Positions 34,867-43,875 of a DNA stretch of 64,000 bases are shown here, piece by piece. This DNA comes from Micromonospora sp. NBC_00389. Its GTDB lineage: Bacteria > Actinomycetota > Actinomycetes > Mycobacteriales > Micromonosporaceae. Position numbers and translations under genes: made by a program. The notes below the pieces were generated by a model that saw only the letters and a list, made by a program, of their open reading frames with translations, was not told the origin of the DNA and did not search any database. Numbering within the stretch: the stretch's first letter is position 1; each line of letters begins with the position of its first letter. The stretch spans positions 4,402,001-4,466,000 of the forward strand of contig NZ_CP107947.1 of NCBI RefSeq assembly GCF_036059255.1. Reading direction: 5' to 3'.

Positions 34867-35279
34867 CTATCGTTTGGCTTCGTTGGACTCGAGGACTTCC
34901 TTCATCTCCTCGATTCCTCGCTCGACCCGGCCCCGCACCGCATCGATCATGGCATGTGGGAGGACATCGGTCAGCCAGACTAGCCGGCTGTGATCGCCGT
35001 CGTCGAATACTTGGAACGCCGCGTGGTGGTAGGTCAACGGCAACGTTGCCCCTCCGTCACCGTGTACGCCATCCTGCGGATGGTGTGGTCGATCGCGAGA
35101 ATGAGCTCGCGGACCCGCGACCCGTCCGGCATGGTCAGGATGCGGACGTCACCCTCGATCTGGGCATCAGCCACCCGGCCGGGCAACAGTCGCCGGTGTA
35201 CCGCACCAACATCCGCGACGGCCTCCCACACCCGCTGCTCCGGGATGTCGATGGTGACTTCGACACAGACCGTGGCCAT
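34867..35279 (-). pseudogene. SRPBCC-family protein with a one-base frameshift
   Basis: From ATG 35279 it reads MATVCVEVTIDIPEQRVWEA and REYTVTEG-like sequence (RRMAYTVTEG). The rest of the fold is in the next frame: LTYHHAAFQVFDDGDHSRLV, WLTDVLPHAMIDAVRGRVER and a C-terminal helix ending KEVLESNEAKR. Adding one G to the GGGG run at about 35049-35052 restores the frame (EGATLPLTYHH). It is either a recent lesion or a base-call error in a homopolymer. Confidence 0.72.
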
Positions 35280-35383
35280 GACTCGATACTTCCCATCGAT
35301 GCACGGAGGCGATGCTGGCCGGCGCAGCCTACCGGCCCCGCTCACCCAATCGCCGGAAGGACTGAGGCGTGGATTCTGGCATC

Positions 35384-35490
35384 GCTTCTGGCATCCGCCG
35401 ACCGCGCGTGGTAGCCAGCGGCGAACCGTCACGCTCGGTAGCGGCTCACTTGGCGAGCCGACACCCTGAACTGCTGATGAGAGTGCGCTG
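35384..35490. repeat. Cassette-boundary repeat 16 (complete, long loop)
   Basis: Left arm GCTTCTGGCATCCGCCGACC then GCGCG; right arm AACTGCTGATGAGAGTGCGC. A long loop separates the two arms. Confidence 0.6.
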
Positions 35491-35704
35491 AAAATTCGGC
35501 AATCATTCGCGGCGGCCTCCATTTTCCCTGCGCAGCCCTTTGAATCATCGTTGTCCAACAAGGACGTCGCGGCGCAAGGGTCAGCCGTCGAGGCCCGATG
35601 GTGCGTCCTCCAATTGGACCTTTGCTGTGGCCTGGCCCCGTGCGCGGCGAAGCCCTTGCCGTGGCCTGCGATCGCCGTGTTGACAGGTCCAGCACCATGG
35701 CCTC

Positions 35705-36409
35705 ATGGTTCGAGGATCAGACCTCGGGTGGTGGGGCAAGCACCCCTACGTCTACATGATGTTCACGACCACCGCCGCGGTGGCGTGCTGGACGACCGTG
35801 CTCGTGGCCGCGTTCGCGGTCCCGGAGGCGGCCATCGGCTTCGTGTCGTGCGGTGCGCTGTTCGGCGTACTCATGACGATCGCCGCTGTGTACGCCTGGC
35901 ACTGGCTGCTCAGAGGCCGGCATCGCGACCGTCGTGCGAACGACAGGATGCGGTGGAATTGGGACATGGCGTTGCTGAGGGCCAGTTCGGTGTTCCTCTG
36001 GCTGTTCTTCCTCGGGCTGCTGGCGGGGACCGCGATCAGTTTCTACGACGGGTGGCGGTTCGACCAGTATGGTGTGACGGCGGAGGCGGTCGTGACGAAG
36101 GTCGATGGTAGCTTCGTCACGGTCGCTGTCGCGGCGCGGGATGGCGATCGGTTGGGCGTGCTGGAGACCGTTAGGGGCGATCCACAGCTGGCCGCCGGTG
36201 ACCGGATTCAGATCGTCTACGACCCTGAACCCGGCGCCAACGACGTCATCTTCGCCGATGGTTGGCCCTACGGGCAGGTGATCCCGCTGGCGATCGGTAC
36301 GGTGGTCGCGGGCGCGTTCGTGCTGGTGCCGTCCGCACGTCGACGGCTCACCGATTCCGCGCTCAAGCACTGGCGATCGTCGAATGGCCGTATTCGCCCG
36401 CCGCACTGA
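35705..36409 (+). CDS. DUF3592-like membrane protein
   Basis: 234 residues with three clear TM helices in the first 125 and one at 190-210. Between them is a beta-rich extracytoplasmic domain (TAEAVVTKVDGSFVTVAVAA, LAAGDRIQIVYDPEPGANDV) with the DUF3592 pattern. The function of the family is unknown. The last residues (GRIRPPH) overlap a boundary repeat. Confidence 0.75.
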   Translation: MVRGSDLGWWGKHPYVYMMFTTTAAVACWTTVLVAAFAVPEAAIGFVSCGALFGVLMTIAAVYAWHWLLRGRHRDRRANDRMRWNWDMALLRASSVFLWLFFLGLLAGTAISFYDGWRFDQYGVTAEAVVTKVDGSFVTVAVAARDGDRLGVLETVRGDPQLAAGDRIQIVYDPEPGANDVIFADGWPYGQVIPLAIGTVVAGAFVLVPSARRRLTDSALKHWRSSNGRIRPPH

Positions 36410-36434
36410 TCTGCCGCGAGCGGTGCGCGCGGGA
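36402..36434. repeat. Cassette-boundary repeat 17 (left arm)
   Basis: CGCACTGATCTGCCG then CGAGCGGTGCGCGCG, overlapping the stop of the DUF3592-like gene. Confidence 0.55.
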
Positions 36435-36923
36435 TGAGAAGTTCCATCACCGTCCGTAGGGTTCTGCCGCGGGTTCCGATCGCTCTGCGGCTTCCCGCAC
36501 CAGCCGGCACACGATGCCCCTTCGGCGTAGCTGTACGTGAACGCGGTCCTACCCACTCGGGTGCCCTGGCGGGCTGAGCCGCCGCTCAGTCAAGCCAGCA
36601 GATCACCGCGTCGCCATCCTCGGCGGCTGCAGCGAAGAAGCTTCGGACGCCTGGCAGATAGTGGGCCACCCACGCCAGCTCGCCGGGTCTTTCCCAGGTT
36701 CCGGGGTAGATCTCGGCCCGGTTCAACTCCAGCGGGTCGACGCCGCAGATGAGGTCGTCTTCGGTGAGCGCGGCCAGCCGCGAGGCCGCAGCCTCTACCT
36801 GGACCGGTGTCAGATAGGAGGGCGGCCCGTAGCCCCAGTCGTCTTCGAGGTTCTCCAGGAAATCGAACATCTCCTCGCTGTCGGGTTCGACGTCTGGCAG
36901 TTCCACGAATCCCTCCGCTCCTA

Positions 36924-37953
36924 AGGCGTGTTTCAAAAGTGGAGTCTGATCGAAGTCACCGCGTGGCGGTGATCGACAGCTGAAGAGGTCTCCGGTAACT
37001 GGTTCTGCGACCAAGCAAGAACTTCATACCGGAGACCTCGTGCCCAGCGTAGCGGTGACGAGGCGGCATGACCTGACCGACGGGCAGTGGGCTGTTCTGG
37101 CTCCGTTGCTGCCTGCCGTGCCGAGGACGGGTCGTCCGCCGAAGTGGAAGAAACGACAGCTCATTGACGGGATCCGGTGGCGGATCCGGATCGGTGCCCC
37201 GTGGCGTGACGTCCCGTCCGAGTACGCGCCCTGGCCCACCGTCTACGGCCTGTTCCGCCGCTGGCAGCGTGACGGAACCTGGGACAAGATCCTGTCCGCG
37301 CTGCAAGCCGCTGGCGACGCGACCGGCCGGATCGGTTGGACGGTGAGCGTGGACTCGATGACCAGCCGCGCCCACCAGCACGCCGCCGGAGCCCGCACCG
37401 ACGGGCATCTGCAGAAGGAGCCGCCCGGCGGGGTGCACGACGAGCCGGCCGATCACGCGCTGGGCCGATCGCGCGGCGGGCTGACCACCAAGACTCATCT
37501 GGCCTGCGAGCAGGGACAGAAGGTCCTCTCCCTGATCGTGACCGCCGGGCACCGTGGTGACAGCCCGCAGTTCATCCCCGTCCTGCGCCGCATCCATGTG
37601 ACCCGCCTCGGCGTGGGTCGACCCCGCACCTGCCCCGACCTGGTCTTGGCCGACAAGGCCTACACCAGCCGCGGCAACCGCAGTCATCTGCGCTCACGCG
37701 GGATCCAGGCCTGCATCCCCAGCAAGACCGACCAGGACGCCCATCGCAAGGCCAAAGGCTCCAAGGGTGGCCGCCCACCCGCGTTCGACAAGGACCTCTA
37801 CCGGCTACGCCACGCCGTGGAGAACGGCATCAACCGGCTCAAACGCCACCGCGGCGTCGCCACCCGCTACGACAAGCTGGCAGTCCGCTTCCAAGCCGTT
37901 CTCACCATCACGATCATCACCGAGTGGCTCTGACCGGCTTATGAAACGCGCCT
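36924..37953 (+). mobile_element. IS5-type insertion sequence, complete, TA target duplication
   Basis: The inverted repeats are AGGCGTGTTTCAAAAG (36924 on) and AGGCGCGTTTCATAAG (from 37953 on the other strand). TA at 36922-36923 and 37954-37955 flanks the 1030-bp element. It carries one transposase. Confidence 0.88.
37040..37933 (+). CDS. IS5-family transposase (single frame)
   Basis: 297 residues. DUF4096-type start (DLTDGQWAVLAPLLPAVPRT, GAPWRDVPSEYAPWPTVYGL) and a DDE domain: Asp in GWTVSVDSMTSRAHQHAAGA, Asp in PDLVLADKAYTSRGNRSHLR, and Glu in RLRHAVENGINRLKRHRGVA. One uninterrupted frame, unlike IS5 groups needing frameshifting; it looks functional. Confidence 0.92.
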   Translation: MPSVAVTRRHDLTDGQWAVLAPLLPAVPRTGRPPKWKKRQLIDGIRWRIRIGAPWRDVPSEYAPWPTVYGLFRRWQRDGTWDKILSALQAAGDATGRIGWTVSVDSMTSRAHQHAAGARTDGHLQKEPPGGVHDEPADHALGRSRGGLTTKTHLACEQGQKVLSLIVTAGHRGDSPQFIPVLRRIHVTRLGVGRPRTCPDLVLADKAYTSRGNRSHLRSRGIQACIPSKTDQDAHRKAKGSKGGRPPAFDKDLYRLRHAVENGINRLKRHRGVATRYDKLAVRFQAVLTITIITEWL

Positions 37954-38148
37954 TAGGACCAGCGGAATCTCGAGGCCAAGCCGGTCGAGTAGGAAATCGA
38001 GTCCGTTCCATGCCTTGTCGGTGGCGGTCCAGCGTTCGGAGTTGTCGTCCCGTTCCGTCATGGCGAGTTCGTAGGCCCAGCCGAGGTCGGTCCTGGCCTG
38101 CTCCAGTTCGTCCGGGGAAACGCGCAGCCAGTTGCCGTTCATGCTCAC

Positions 38149-38355
38149 GGCGCCAGCCTAAATTCCGGCTACGACAGTTCCCCCGTGCTGCGGCCGTCCG
38201 GGCGCAGCACGGAGCCACAACACACCAGGCGGCGGGGCTGGCAACGGTCCACGCAGATGTTCCGCCGGCTCAGGACGGTGCAGGCGACCGGCGGCCAGAG
38301 GGACGCCCAGGTGGCGGCAGCTCGGCCGCGGAATCCGGCACCAGGCACGGATGCA
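38149..38355. other. Intergenic, no repeat core seen
   Basis: 207 bp between the DUF1877 start and the next leftward stop. I see no gene and no clear boundary repeat here. Confidence 0.4.
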
Positions 38356-39366
38356 CTATCCGTCCACGGGATGCATCAGCGCCCCGGGCGCCGGCGGTGC
38401 CACCTCGGCGTCGATGGTCAGGACCAGCCTCCGCGTCGCCGGATCCTCCCCGACGCGAACCGCCGCGATCGGTACGTCGGCGCCACCGTCCACGAGTCTC
38501 GCCGGTTCCCCGTCTCGGATCTCGCCGTCGAGGCGGCCCAGCAGGTGCACACCCGCACCGTCCGCCAAGGCCTCAGCCACCTCGAACCGCCATCGCGGCA
38601 CCGTGCGGCCCGCCGCGCGCGGCCGGTACTCCCGGCTACCCGATCGACTGCGAAAGAACCGGCCACCGAACGCGAGATCGACCTCCCGCAGCTCGTTCAG
38701 CGACGCGTCCTGCATGTGCCGCAGCGCGTGCCGGGCCCGACACATCCGTACGCCGTGCCGGATCTCCCACATCCCCGGACCCCACCCCTCCGGATCCACG
38801 AGATCACTGACGAGCGTGTCGACGTCGCCGGTCGCGCCCACGGACCGCAAGGCCTCCGCAACGACCGTACGGGCATCCGCCGGCACCACTCCGTCGCCCA
38901 TGAACGGCAATGCCAACAAGAGCCGCTGCTCGCGGGTCAGCACCGGATCGGGCATGTCGGCCAGCGCGTGCAGTTCTTCCCAGCACAATGCGGGACCGTA
39001 GAACTCGCCCAACCCGGCGATCCGGACAGCCGACCCGCCCAGATCCGAGGTGACCAGCACGTCGAGCCCGCCATCGCCGGGCATGTTGCGATTGACGATG
39101 CGCAACCAGCGCCACCACCGCTGAGTCGCCGGCGTCAGCCGCACCGACAACACCGGCCACCGCGCCCCATCCAGAAGCGCCCGCTCCATGTCAGAGCGTT
39201 CGGACTCGGGTACGTCGAACGCCGCCGACGTGTCATACACCTCGCCGCCCATGTAGGTCAGGTACACCGGCCAGAACCCGGGCCGTTCCAGTAAGACATT
39301 CCCGTCGACAAGCCGGGCACCGTCCGGCAGCTCGTACCCGGGAATCGTCAGCGCCAGCTCAGACAT
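38356..39366 (-). CDS. Hypothetical protein, 336 residues
   Basis: MSELALTIPGYELPDGARLV starts the protein, followed by GFWPVYLTYMGGEVYDTSAA, QRWWRWLRIVNRNMPGDGGL and REYRPRAAGRTVPRWRFEVA. It has mixed alpha/beta character without membrane segments or known catalytic motif. ATG 39366 is preferred over upstream in-frame starts, where the sequence becomes low in coding character. It is divergent from the recombinase gene. Confidence 0.7.
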   Translation of the reverse strand: MSELALTIPGYELPDGARLVDGNVLLERPGFWPVYLTYMGGEVYDTSAAFDVPESERSDMERALLDGARWPVLSVRLTPATQRWWRWLRIVNRNMPGDGGLDVLVTSDLGGSAVRIAGLGEFYGPALCWEELHALADMPDPVLTREQRLLLALPFMGDGVVPADARTVVAEALRSVGATGDVDTLVSDLVDPEGWGPGMWEIRHGVRMCRARHALRHMQDASLNELREVDLAFGGRFFRSRSGSREYRPRAAGRTVPRWRFEVAEALADGAGVHLLGRLDGEIRDGEPARLVDGGADVPIAAVRVGEDPATRRLVLTIDAEVAPPAPGALMHPVDG

Positions 39367-39564
39367 GGCCGCCATCCTGGCAGAAGCGACCCCGCAGCGC
39401 GTGGCCCCTACGGATTTGCCGGCGGCCAGGGACTCGCCTCCCGTTCCCGAAGCGGTCGAAGTTGGCCAGCACGATCGGCACCGGACGACCCGACGCTTGG
39501 CGCCCGACGCTGACATCGCAACGTCGAGGTCACACACTGCGGAACGAGTAGCCACAACGTCGGC

Positions 39565-39595
39565 GGCGCACGGATCTGCCGCTCCGGGCGTGCTG
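39565..39595. repeat. Cassette-boundary repeat 18 (left core)
   Basis: GGCGCACGGATCTGCCG then CTCCGGGCG, 30 bp before the recombinase start codon. Confidence 0.55.
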
Positions 39596-39624
39596 GCGTT
39601 CATCGCCGCTGGGGACGGTGATGT

Positions 39625-40542
39625 ATGGCTGTCTTTCCTGCTCCCGCTTCCGGTGGCGTACCTGCCGATCAGGTCCTTTTTCGCGCCGCGGTGTCCGCCT
39701 TTCTGGGCCGCTACCGTGGCCAGACTCGCATTCATACCGAGTCCGACCTGCGAGTCTTCCTACGCTGGTGCGCCGACCAGGACCTCGACCCGCTGGCTGC
39801 GGCACGGGTGGACACCGAGCGGTACGTGCGCTGGCTGCAGGACGTGCGCCGGTACCAGCCCTCGACGGTCTCGCGGCGCCTGTCCGTCGTGGTCGGGTTC
39901 TATCGGGTCTGCGTCATCGACGCCGTCCTGGACCACTCGCCGGCCGACTACGTTCGCCGGCCCACGGTGCCGGCCGAGTCGCCGACCCTCGGGCTGGGTC
40001 ACCTGCAGTTCGAAGCCCTGATCACCACCGCCCGGCTGTCGACCAACCCGAACGACTTCGCCCTGGTCGCGCTTCTGGGCCTGCTCGGCCTGCGGATCTT
40101 CGACGCCTGCGGGGCCAGCATCGCCGACCTGGGTGAGGAGCACGGCCACCGGGTACTGCGCGTGCGCGGCAAGGGTGGCAAGGTCGTGCTCGTCCCGCTG
40201 CCACCTGCAGTGGCCGGAGCCATCGACCGGGCCGTCGACGACCGCACCGGCGGGCCGATCCTGCGCAACACCCTCGGCGTGCGGATGGACCGGCACGCCA
40301 CCACCCGCCGGCTCAAGCACCTGGCCCAGGCAGCAGGGCTTCGGATGCCGAAGATGCATCCCCACATGCTGCGCCACACGTTCGTGACAACCATGCTCGA
40401 CGCCGGCGTCAGCCTGCGCGACGTGCAGATCGCCGCCCGCCACGCCGACCCGCGAACCACCATGCGCTACGACCGGGCCCGCAAGAACCTCGACCGGCAC
40501 CCCAACTACATCCTGGCCGCGTACATGGCCTCCGGGACATGA
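39625..40542 (+). CDS. Tyrosine recombinase (XerC/D-like), full length
   Basis: 305 residues. The N-terminal SAM-like core-binding domain spans ~15-110 (RAAVSAFLGRYRGQ, RWLQDVRRYQPSTVSRRLSV). The catalytic domain has Arg157 (GLRIFDAC), Lys183 (RGKGGK), HMLRH with His247/Arg250, His273 (ARHADPRTT) and Tyr282 (TMRYDRA). The extra alpha-helical segment of integron IntI proteins is not apparent, so it is Xer-like. ATG 39625 follows GGGGACGG. It sits between two boundary repeats like the other single-gene units and is the best candidate for the enzyme acting on them. Confidence 0.92.
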   Translation: MAVFPAPASGGVPADQVLFRAAVSAFLGRYRGQTRIHTESDLRVFLRWCADQDLDPLAAARVDTERYVRWLQDVRRYQPSTVSRRLSVVVGFYRVCVIDAVLDHSPADYVRRPTVPAESPTLGLGHLQFEALITTARLSTNPNDFALVALLGLLGLRIFDACGASIADLGEEHGHRVLRVRGKGGKVVLVPLPPAVAGAIDRAVDDRTGGPILRNTLGVRMDRHATTRRLKHLAQAAGLRMPKMHPHMLRHTFVTTMLDAGVSLRDVQIAARHADPRTTMRYDRARKNLDRHPNYILAAYMASGT

Positions 40543-40554
40543 CCAGCCGCTCGC

Positions 40555-40590
40555 GGCTTTGCCGAACTGCCGCTGGTCGGACGCGTTCAG
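40555..40590. repeat. Cassette-boundary repeat 19 (divergent), after recombinase
   Basis: GCGGCTTTGCCGAACTGCCG then CTGGTCGGACGCG. Two TGCCG cores lie close together, and the copy starts about 12 bp after the recombinase stop. Confidence 0.45.
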
Positions 40591-40761
40591 CCGTGCACGA
40601 CGACGTTGGGGTGAGTGTTCTCCCGCTGGTGGTCAGACGTCGGCGACGGGGCAACGGATCCGGGCGTGGAGTACGCGTTTCCTCAATGTCTTGATTCCGG
40701 CCGACGCTGCCCGGGCTTCCCCCAGCCGGCAGGGCCGCCGTCCGGCAGGTACCCTCGGCCG

Positions 40762-41484
40762 GTGTTCTCGCCTCAAGGCCCGTCTCTGCGTGAACTGTGC
40801 ATACAGGCGCTGTCCTCGGTCCAGCGGGGCTACGACCTCCTGGCTCCGAAGTTCGACCACACGCCCTTTCGCACCCCGGAGAGCATTCTCGGCGCGACCG
40901 CCCACGTGCTGTCCGAACTCGGACCGTTCAGCCAGGGACTGGACGTCTGCTGCGGTACTGGTGCGGGCATGCAGGTTCTCAGGCCCCTGTGCCAAGGACG
41001 GATCACGGGCGTCGACTTCAGCGCGGGCATGCTCGCGCAGGCGCGCAGCGCACACCCGGACGCCACGTGGGTGCAGGCCGACGCCCGGGCCCTGCCTTTC
41101 GCTGAGAACTTCGACCTCGCGGTCACCTTCGGAGCGCTCGGGCACTTCCTGCCCACCGAACGGACTGCACTCTTCGAGGGGGTGTACCGCGCACTGCGGC
41201 CCGGCGGGCTCTTCACCTTCGCGATCGGCGCGCCGCCGCCCCTCACCTCGGTATCGCACTGGGCCACGCTCGGATTCGACCTGGCCATGCGGGTCCGCAA
41301 TGCCGTGTGGCGCCCCCCATTCGTCATGTACTACCGCAGCAGCCCGCTGCCCGCAGTCCTCGACGAACTGACGGCGGCTGGCTTCACCGCGACGGCCGTC
41401 GCCTTGACCGGCCTGGGCCGGCACCGGGACAGCAGCCCACGGTACCGGCTCATCCTCGCGCGTAAGCCGGCAGACCATCACTGA
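40762..41484 (+). CDS. Class I SAM-dependent methyltransferase
   Basis: 240 residues. Motif I is GLDVCCGTGAGMQVL, followed by GVDFSAGMLAQA (motif II), QADARALPF and LAVTFGALGHFLP. The C-terminal RHRDSSPRYRLILARKP is typical of Methyltransf_11/25 proteins. GTG 40762 (VFSPQGPSLRELCIQALSSV) is chosen since the upstream frame has no family likeness. Substrate unknown. Confidence 0.85.
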   Translation: MFSPQGPSLRELCIQALSSVQRGYDLLAPKFDHTPFRTPESILGATAHVLSELGPFSQGLDVCCGTGAGMQVLRPLCQGRITGVDFSAGMLAQARSAHPDATWVQADARALPFAENFDLAVTFGALGHFLPTERTALFEGVYRALRPGGLFTFAIGAPPPLTSVSHWATLGFDLAMRVRNAVWRPPFVMYYRSSPLPAVLDELTAAGFTATAVALTGLGRHRDSSPRYRLILARKPADHH

Positions 41485-42008
41485 TGCCCGGTCGCGCATC
41501 GAGTGGTTCGCCCGCCCCAAGCGACGGGCCAGTCACCGGAGGCGACGACGCCGGATTCTCGACCATAAGGAGATGCTGCCAGGGACGACCGGCCAGGTGA
41601 GCATTCCAGCCGGAACGCACAGGCCTTGGCCAGTGGGTACGGGCATGGCTGGTCTCGTCGGCTCTGGCCCGGGCTACGCGCGGGGCCCGACCCTTGCTGT
41701 CCGCGCGCCTCTGGACAGCCAAACAGAACGGTCAACCGCAGCCATCTGCCGCAGGCAAGGCGCGGCAGTGCTGGCGCGTCCGTCACTATCGGTAGCCGTC
41801 GACCATGGCGCGTCCAGGCGCGAGAACGCCCGGTCGTGCGGATGAGAGTGTGGCTATCCGTTCAGCCCGGCCCCCGCCGCGTCGCTTCCGGGGCATCGCG
41901 TTGCCCAGCCAGTCAGGTACGCCCCTGGTGTACACCGGCGCTTGGGAGGTGTACGAGCCCCGGGGTTGGGTAGCCCACGGACCGCGTGTGTCATCAGAGG
42001 GAGTGGCA
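41485..42008. other. Gene-free stretch with a long boundary repeat
   Basis: 524 bp. The only recognisable structure is the boundary repeat at 41737-41853. No convincing coding sequence or transposon piece was seen. Confidence 0.45.
41737..41853. repeat. Cassette-boundary repeat 20 (complete, long loop)
   Basis: Left core CGCAGCCATCTGCCG then CAGGCAAGGCGCGGC; right core CGCCCGGTCGTGCGG then ATGAGAGTGTGG. The loop is about 65 bp. Confidence 0.55.
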
Positions 42009-42884
42009 ATGGGCGGCGAGCGGATTCCGGGTTCCTTCACGGAGCAGACGGCGCAGGTCGGCGACGTCACGATCAACTATGTTCGGGGCGGTCGGGGCAG
42101 GACACTGGTCCTGCTGCACGGCTATCCCCAGACGTGGTACATGTGGCGCAAGGTTCTGCCGGAGCTTGCCAAGCACTACACGGTCATCGCGCCTGACCTT
42201 CGGGGAGCCGGCGGCAGCGACGCCCCGGCAGGAGGCTACGACAAGAAGACCCTCGCTGGCGACGTGTACGGCCTGCTCACCCAACTCGGCCTCGATGACG
42301 ACGTCAGCATCGTCGGACACGACATTGGGACCATGGTCGCGTATGCGTATGCCGCCGCTCACCGCGATCGCGTGCGCAAGCTCGTGCTCACGGAAGCGCC
42401 TATCCCTGACCAGAGCCTGTACCAGGCCCCGGCACTGACCCCGAAGGGACCGGGTTTCTGGAACTTCGGCTTCTTCAGCCTCCCAAACGGCCTGCCGGAA
42501 CAGATCGTGGACGGTCGCGAGGCTCTCTGGGTGGATCGGTTCACCGATTCGATGGAAGTCCAGAAGACCGGCATCGGCGATGACGATGTCCGCGAGTACG
42601 CCCGGTACCTGCAAGACGACGCTCATCTGCGGGCCAGCTTCGACTACTTCCGAGCACTGCCCCGAGATGTCGCCGACAACGCTGAGTACGGCAAGACGAA
42701 GCTGACCATGCCGGTTCTCGCACTCGGCGCCCGAGCCAGCCTCGGGGAAGCGGTACCTACCCAGGTCGCGCAGTACGCCACGACGGTAACTGGTGGCGTC
42801 ATCGAGGACTCTGGCCACTGGATCTTCGAGGAACAGCCGGCCGAACTCACCGCGCAGCTCATGCAATTTCTCCAACAGACCTGA
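42009..42884 (+). CDS. Alpha/beta hydrolase, epoxide hydrolase-like
   Basis: 291 residues. VLLHGYPQTWYMWRKVLPEL holds the oxyanion-hole HGYP motif. The nucleophile elbow GHDIGTMVAYAYA has Asp instead of Ser, as in epoxide hydrolases and haloalkane dehalogenases. The catalytic His is in EDSGHWIFEEQP. ATG 42009 follows AGAGGGAG. Confidence 0.88.
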   Translation: MGGERIPGSFTEQTAQVGDVTINYVRGGRGRTLVLLHGYPQTWYMWRKVLPELAKHYTVIAPDLRGAGGSDAPAGGYDKKTLAGDVYGLLTQLGLDDDVSIVGHDIGTMVAYAYAAAHRDRVRKLVLTEAPIPDQSLYQAPALTPKGPGFWNFGFFSLPNGLPEQIVDGREALWVDRFTDSMEVQKTGIGDDDVREYARYLQDDAHLRASFDYFRALPRDVADNAEYGKTKLTMPVLALGARASLGEAVPTQVAQYATTVTGGVIEDSGHWIFEEQPAELTAQLMQFLQQT

Positions 42885-42918
42885 GCCGAACCTAGCCCCG
42901 CCCGACAAGAGGCGCGTG

Positions 42919-42950
42919 GCGCATGCGCTTCTGCCGCTGTCGGTGCGCGA
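42919..42950. repeat. Cassette-boundary repeat 21 (left arm)
   Basis: GCGCATGCGCTTCTGCCG then CTGTCGGTGCGCG. It sits between the convergent hydrolase and the leftward gene at 42960. Confidence 0.55.
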
Positions 42951-42959
42951 TCGGCCGGG

Positions 42960-43424
42960 CTACAGGTTCCCGGACTCTGGCCACCTGGACCAGTGAGTGT
43001 TGGGTGGCATGTCTGGTGCGTACCGTCTCACATCTCCTGTCGTCAGCACGTCGGCGAGCTGGCGGAAGGTCATTGACTGACTGGGAACTGTGTCCTGGAG
43101 AAGGTCTGGGTGGTGCCACCGATCCAGCCGCATGATCTCTGGGATGTCGGCCGGGATCCGCCGCCGCAGCTCGACTTCGTCGGCCAAGAGCAGGTCCCGG
43201 TGGTCCGGGACGAGCCGGCGAAGCACGTCGACCAGTTCCTCGCCCCGCTCGGCGGCTACCGCGATCCGCCGGCCTCGTAGCACGATCGACGCTCCGCGGT
43301 AGATCTCAGGCTGGTCAACGTCCTCGATCTCGTCCCTGTTGTCGACCCGGCTGAGGAAGTCCTCGTTGCCAAAGCCCGGTTCGCCCTTGGTCAGACAGTT
43401 GCCGAAGGGCGTGTGGCCGATCAT
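42960..43424 (-). CDS. Hypothetical protein, 154 residues
   Basis: MIGHTPFGNCLTKGEPGFGN, EIYRGASIVLRGRRIAVAAE, DILRRLVPDHRDLLLADEVE-like sequence and a C-terminus DMPPNTHWSRWPESGNL. The NTHWxxWPESG ending recurs in actinobacterial proteins of unknown function. ATG 43424 is used. A promoter-side region of repeated TTTGATT words lies upstream. Confidence 0.65.
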   Translation of the reverse strand: MIGHTPFGNCLTKGEPGFGNEDFLSRVDNRDEIEDVDQPEIYRGASIVLRGRRIAVAAERGEELVDVLRRLVPDHRDLLLADEVELRRRIPADIPEIMRLDRWHHPDLLQDTVPSQSMTFRQLADVLTTGDVRRYAPDMPPNTHWSRWPESGNL

Positions 43425-43498
43425 TGAGGTGATCTCAGCAAGATCGGCTTGATGTAAGCGGTTCTGCCTGTGTCTGTGGGGATGGCTGGGTTTTAGCG

Positions 43499-43593
43499 GC
43501 TTGATTTGGCCCCACCTGACGGTTTGATTCGGCCCCATCGGTCGGGGTGCCGAATGTTGTGTCGGTTTGATTGGCCCCACCTGGAGGTTTGAC
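43499..43593. repeat. Three imperfect copies of GTTTGATTYGGCCCCACCTG
   Basis: Copies start near 43499, 43521 and 43563, with a weaker relative at 44638. They look like internal subterminal repeats of a lost insertion sequence (IS21-like ends are a possibility). Confidence 0.45.
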
Positions 43594-43603
43594 AGGAGCG
43601 CTA

Positions 43604-43869
43604 CCCGGTCTACCTCAGGGCGTCGTCGAGCGGCGCCGCGAGCTGGACACGACCATCGCCGCCGATCGCGCACTGATGGACCGCATCGCCGACCTCCAGG
43701 CGGCGCACCTCCACCAGCTCGCCGCGCTCCCGACGGCCGCCCGCCCGGCCAGCACCTAGGTCAGGCCCGCCGGATGCTCGAGAAGTACCGCGTCCAGCTC
43801 TGGGCCCAGCAGCTCGGCACCGCGCAGACGGTCAGCGATGCCCGCATCCGCACGATGCTGAGTCCGTAG
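43604..43869 (+). pseudogene. C-terminal remnant of an HrpA-like helicase (DUF3418)
   Basis: One frame reads GVVERRRELDTTIAADRALM and DRIADLQAAHLHQLAALPTA. After a frameshift near 43755 the other frame reads GQARRMLEKYRVQLWAQQLG and TAQTVSDARIRTMLSP and a stop. The LWAQQLGT segment matches the C-terminus of actinobacterial HrpA. The rest of the ~1300-residue gene is missing. Confidence 0.55.
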
Positions 43870-43875
43870 CCGGCC

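Larger units (their letters stand above)
36586..38148 (-). pseudogene. DUF1877 gene interrupted by the IS5-type element
   Basis: The N-terminal part (38148-37954) reads MSMNGNWLRVSPDELEQART, TATDKAWNGLDFLLDRLGLE and IPLVL. The C-terminal part (36923-36586) reads GAEGFVELPDVEPDSEEMFD, DDLICGVDPLELNRAEIYPG and GVRSFFAAAAEDGDAVICWL. Removing 36924-37953 plus one TA restores IPLVL-GAEGF in frame. DUF1877 proteins are small, of unknown or immunity-related function. The insertion looks recent because no other lesion is seen. Confidence 0.85.
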
